64,000 nucleotides of DNA from Aphidius gifuensis. Lineage: Eukaryota > Arthropoda > Insecta > Hymenoptera > Braconidae. The notes beneath the pieces were generated by a model, which was not told the DNA's origin, searched no databases, and saw only the letters and a program-made list of their open reading frames with translations. The stretch lies in the NCBI RefSeq assembly GCF_014905175.1, contig NC_057789.1, positions 24,858,555-24,922,554 of the forward strand, given 5' to 3'. The position numbers and the translations under genes are program-made. Of this stretch, positions 63,432 to 64,000 are shown piece after piece (position 1 is the stretch's first letter; every line of letters begins with the position of its first letter).

Positions 63432-64000
63432 TTAATAAAAAAAACTTGATGGACTTGTAATGGGTACAGCAGATTGAGTATTTTCATATACGATGAGTGG
63501 TTCTGGACAATCTTCTGTTAATTTAAGTATTTTTTCGACAGCTCTTCGAGTTACCTTTGTATTTTCAATATTTAAAAATTGTAAATTTGGTAAATTTTCA
63601 ACAACTTTAAATACCCCTTTATCAGTGATATTAATGCAATTTGATATATTCAAGATGATCAATTTTTGATTGAATAAACATTGAATTGATTCATCAGTGA
63701 TAAATTCATTTTTTCTTGATGGTCGAAACGAACAAGTTAAACCAAGATTGAATTTTTCTAATTGTTTCAATTCATCAATTGCACTCATACCAAACATAGT
63801 TATATGGCTTTTATATTACTTTAATTAATTCATCAACATAATATCAAATATAAATTCTCGAGATTTTTCAAATACCCAATTGGAAACATATTGATTCTTG
63901 TATCAAGGATTGGATGATTATTCGGCCAAGAAGTCATTAAAGATAGATAAGTCAAGTTTTCAATTTCACCTATCGATTGTAGTAATAGTTGACTTAGTCC
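63432..64000 (-). pseudogene. LRR protein copy 2, interrupted and running off the window
   Basis: Matches exon 4 of the LRR gene at 60271-60903. From 64000 the frame reads LSQLLLQSIGEIENLTYLSL and continues to a TGA at 63835-63833, where about 45 bp present in copy 1 are missing. Downstream of the damage the original frame resumes for 121 codons from an internal ATG (63797), including KLIILNISNCINITDKGVFK, and ends with a new tail, PITSPSSFFY. Either a pseudogene or a shortened gene with changed exons; the 5' part lies outside the window. Confidence 0.8.

Overview
The window looks like nuclear DNA from a very AT-rich insect. Short, AT-rich spliceosomal introns, CAA-biased poly-glutamine, and homologues of animal genes (Wnk, snf, IMP3, Got1) all fit. 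A hymenopteran, possibly a braconid-type parasitoid wasp, is my best guess; that is an impression from base composition and gene style, not a proof. No bacterial, organellar, CRISPR or intact transposon feature was seen.

Layout. Positions 1-26.8 kb are gene-poor: poly-A/poly-T tracts, AT microsatellites, scattered (CGA)n or (GTC)n runs and a few GC-richer islands. The best coding candidate there is a minus-strand first exon at 18595-18733 with a consensus donor; its remaining exons would lie far to the left or outside the window. A GC-richer exon-like island of unknown nature sits at 24.38-25.2 kb. Positions 26.8-37.2 kb hold compact housekeeping genes: TTC4 (-), an unidentified small spliced reading frame (-), cytosolic aspartate aminotransferase Got1 (+), SMIM8 (-), the JmjC hydroxylase/protease JMJD7 (+), a seven-finger acidic C2H2 protein (-) and a SMIM30-like micropeptide (+). 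Positions 37.5-38.8 kb carry two interleaved tandem-repeat families. Positions 40.15-51.93 kb are one gene, the WNK kinase (-), reconstructed as six coding exons and about 3322 residues; 52-57.5 kb is its likely 5' noncoding and promoter territory. Positions 57.5-61.9 kb hold IMP3 (+), the U1A/U2B'' protein snf (-) and a leucine-rich-repeat protein (-). The snf 5' half plus the LRR gene were then duplicated in tandem, and both second copies (61.9-64.0 kb) are damaged.

Together. Most genes serve basic cell work: chaperoning (TTC4), amino-acid metabolism (Got1), 2-oxoglutarate-dependent modification (JMJD7), rRNA processing (IMP3), splicing (snf) and ion/volume signalling (Wnk). They are linked by position only, mostly in head-to-head or tail-to-tail pairs, with one very short shared promoter (SMIM8/JMJD7, 185 bp). 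Exon limits were read by hand from GT/GC-AG signals and reading phase; every multi-exon model listed as a gene keeps frame across all its junctions.
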